From the NCBI RefSeq assembly GCF_965138225.1, contig NZ_CBCSAX010000002.1: DNA of 64,000 nt, one strand, 5' to 3'. Within the stretch, counting starts at the first letter, position 1; every line of letters begins with the position of its first letter. Position numbers and translations under genes: made by a program. The stretch is from Helicobacter_D ganmani. GTDB taxonomy: Bacteria; Campylobacterota; Campylobacteria; Campylobacterales; Helicobacteraceae. Positions 62,808 to 64,000 of the stretch are shown here, in pieces. The notes beneath the pieces were generated by a model. That model was not told where the DNA came from. It saw only the letters and a program-made list of their open reading frames with translations, and ran no database searches.

Positions 62808-63050
62808 TTATGCTTTTATATCTAATAAAGTCTGAAACATAGAATCCTCTGTTTGAATGCTTTTCACATTCGCCTCCGCTCCTCTTTGCGCCACAATTTG
62901 CCCTGTCATTTCGCGCGTCAAATCTACATTGGAACTCTCCAAAGCCCCTTGTGAAACATTTGTTGAATCTGCCGCAGTGGTATTTGTTGTATTTTGTCCA
63001 ACACCCACAGCATAAAAACTACCATAACTCCCAATATTTTGGCTATTCAT
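62808..63050 (-). CDS. Small flagellar rod/hook-type C-terminal domain protein
   Basis: 80 residues. The last half, ESSNVDLTREMTGQIVAQRG followed by AEANVKSI and MFQTLLDIK, is the C-terminal motif shared by FlgB/C/F/G/E. The protein has only this part, without the usual N-terminal motif. A sigma-54 promoter upstream agrees with a flagellar role. It may be an accessory rod or hook component, a regulator, or a remnant of a rod gene. AAAGGATAA precedes the ATG. Confidence 0.75.
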   Translation of the reverse strand: MNSQNIGSYGSFYAVGVGQNTTNTTAADSTNVSQGALESSNVDLTREMTGQIVAQRGAEANVKSIQTEDSMFQTLLDIKA

Positions 63051-63081
63051 CGTTTATCCTTTAGATTGCATATTAAAGATT

Positions 63082-63096
63082 GCAAAACTATAACCA
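63082..63096 (-). promoter_or_regulatory. Sigma-54 promoter of the small rod-type gene
   Basis: On the minus strand TTGGTTATAGTTTTGCA has GG (63095-63094) and GC (63083-63082) ten bases apart, about 32 bases before the start codon. Confidence 0.75.
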
Positions 63097-63174
63097 AAAA
63101 ATCTAAAATTTATTTTTAAAATTAATATTTTGCAAAAAGTTCTTAATAAACTCGTTTCATTCAAACACATTAAT

Positions 63175-64000
63175 TTAATACACTAAACTTTGTTGCAACA
63201 AATCTAACATTTTAATCTCTTTTCCAAACTTCTTTTGATAAATGACATAATTCGCTAGCACCTTTTTGCCATATACGCGTGATTCCTCATAAGGAATCAT
63301 CTCCATACTAAACCAAGGGTCTAAGGGATTATTCTTTTTGAACAAATGGTTTTTTCCCAATAACCTACGCGTAAATCCCGGACCTCCATTATACGCATAA
63401 GCAATAAAGAGCGGGTGGTTAAATTCTCGCACGAGCGGACGCGTAAAATATTCCGCATAAGGCACATTCACAGCAGGGTCAAACATATCAAAATATCCCA
63501 CCTTATCCTCTTCTTTTAGCTCCTTAGCAATCGCCTTGACATTAAAGGGCATAAGCTGCATAAGACCTAGTGCATATGAAGTAGAAATTGCGGTGGGAAT
63601 AAACAAACTTTCTTGCCTTGCCAGCGCATAGAGCAAAGCCTGTTTGTCTTGAGGAAAACGCGAAAAAACTTCCTTATAAGGCATCAAAAAATATTCGGTA
63701 TCTTTTTGACGCGCAAGCCAGATATAATGTGCTTTTGTCTCTTCGCTATCTACTTTCGCTAATAACTGCCGACGACGAGAATTTGCGTCTTTGCCTTTAA
63801 TAGACTTAAAAGAATCGCGAATGCGCTCCCATTCAAAAGGATTCTTAAAATTCCAACTTGCATTTTTTTGTTGTGTTGGCACATCATACAAAAGAGTAAA
63901 TTTAGGTTCAGCCTGTATAATCTCAAGGCTTGCAAGCACATAGACATCTACCATTTTAGAATCGCTTAAGATTTGCAGGTATTTTTTGTCCCCACTCGCT
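63175..64000 (-). CDS. slt: Soluble lytic murein transglycosylase, N-terminus outside window
   Basis: The frame is open to the right edge; about 275 C-terminal residues are visible. The SLT domain carries the catalytic glutamate in ALARQESLFIP, then SYALGLMQLMP and AYNGGPGF, the lysozyme-like goose-type signature. The upstream part is helical, as expected of the U-shaped superhelix of Slt70. It cleaves glycan strands of peptidoglycan to anhydro-muropeptides. Matches H. pylori HP0645. Confidence 0.9.
   Translation of the reverse strand, partial: ASGDKKYLQILSDSKMVDVYVLASLEIIQAEPKFTLLYDVPTQQKNASWNFKNPFEWERIRDSFKSIKGKDANSRRRQLLAKVDSEETKAHYIWLARQKDTEYFLMPYKEVFSRFPQDKQALLYALARQESLFIPTAISTSYALGLMQLMPFNVKAIAKELKEEDKVGYFDMFDPAVNVPYAEYFTRPLVREFNHPLFIAYAYNGGPGFTRRLLGKNHLFKKNNPLDPWFSMEMIPYEESRVYGKKVLANYVIYQKKFGKEIKMLDLLQQSLVY

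Overview
The window looks like chromosomal DNA of a Helicobacter, most likely an enterohepatic one rather than H. pylori. Four things point there. The base composition is low in GC. Several gene neighbourhoods match H. pylori from memory: coaX-lipoprotein-TPR protein-dut-greA-lpxB, gyrA-HP0702-like-flgR, DUF493-ybgC and lptF-truA. The flagellar promoters have the sigma-28 and sigma-54 forms known in Campylobacterota. Leucine and histidine biosynthesis genes (leuC, hisG), absent from H. pylori, are present. No rRNA, tRNA, CRISPR array or insertion sequence was seen.

Layout. 1-4.3 kb: end of an AAA ATPase gene, a two-component system, a decayed FkbM-type methyltransferase gene and a MITE-like repeat. 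4.3-13.2 kb: a tightly packed minus-strand run of eleven genes (csd3/hdpA, NUDIX, coiled-coil, lpxB, greA, dut, YfgM-like, BamB-like lipoprotein, coaX, hisG, leuC), partly cell-envelope and partly central metabolism. 13.3-16.2 kb: flagellar operon flgM-flgN-flgK behind a textbook sigma-28 promoter. 16.2-20.1 kb: accessory block, a three-gene Zorya type II-like anti-phage locus (zorE, zorB, zorA, on the minus strand) and a divergent DUF5131 gene. zorA carries a one-base frameshift in a T7 tract at its start. 20.1-25.5 kb: orphan response regulator, DUF2325, fur, M15 peptidase, ybgC, prepilin peptidase, nadD-rsfS-msrB. 25.5-30.1 kb: flgL (sigma-54) and an EF-hand protein (sigma-28). 30.2-40.3 kb: gdhA, periplasmic DNA ligase, lptF, truA, cytochrome c peroxidase, acnB, cysK, acetate transporter. 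40.3-41.9 kb: a second EF-hand protein under sigma-54 control. 41.9-52.8 kb: htrA, dxr, cdsA, cyclophilin, an inactive-looking trypsin-fold protein, gyrA, flgR, asd and a tyrosine phosphatase. 52.9-64 kb: transporters (serine, ammonium with PII, two cation/proton antiporters), recR, cysE-speA, a small rod-type flagellar protein under sigma-54 and the end of slt.

How parts fit together. FlgR, the activator of RpoN, is encoded here, and three sigma-54 and two sigma-28 promoters can be read directly. They place two unstudied EF-hand proteins without signal peptides and one 80-residue rod-type protein in the flagellar regulon. The EF-hand proteins are candidates for export by the flagellar secretion system. 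The best accessory-system candidate is the Zorya-like locus, whose zorA reading frame may be switched by slippage. A degenerate dispersed repeat recurs in at least two, possibly four, intergenic gaps.
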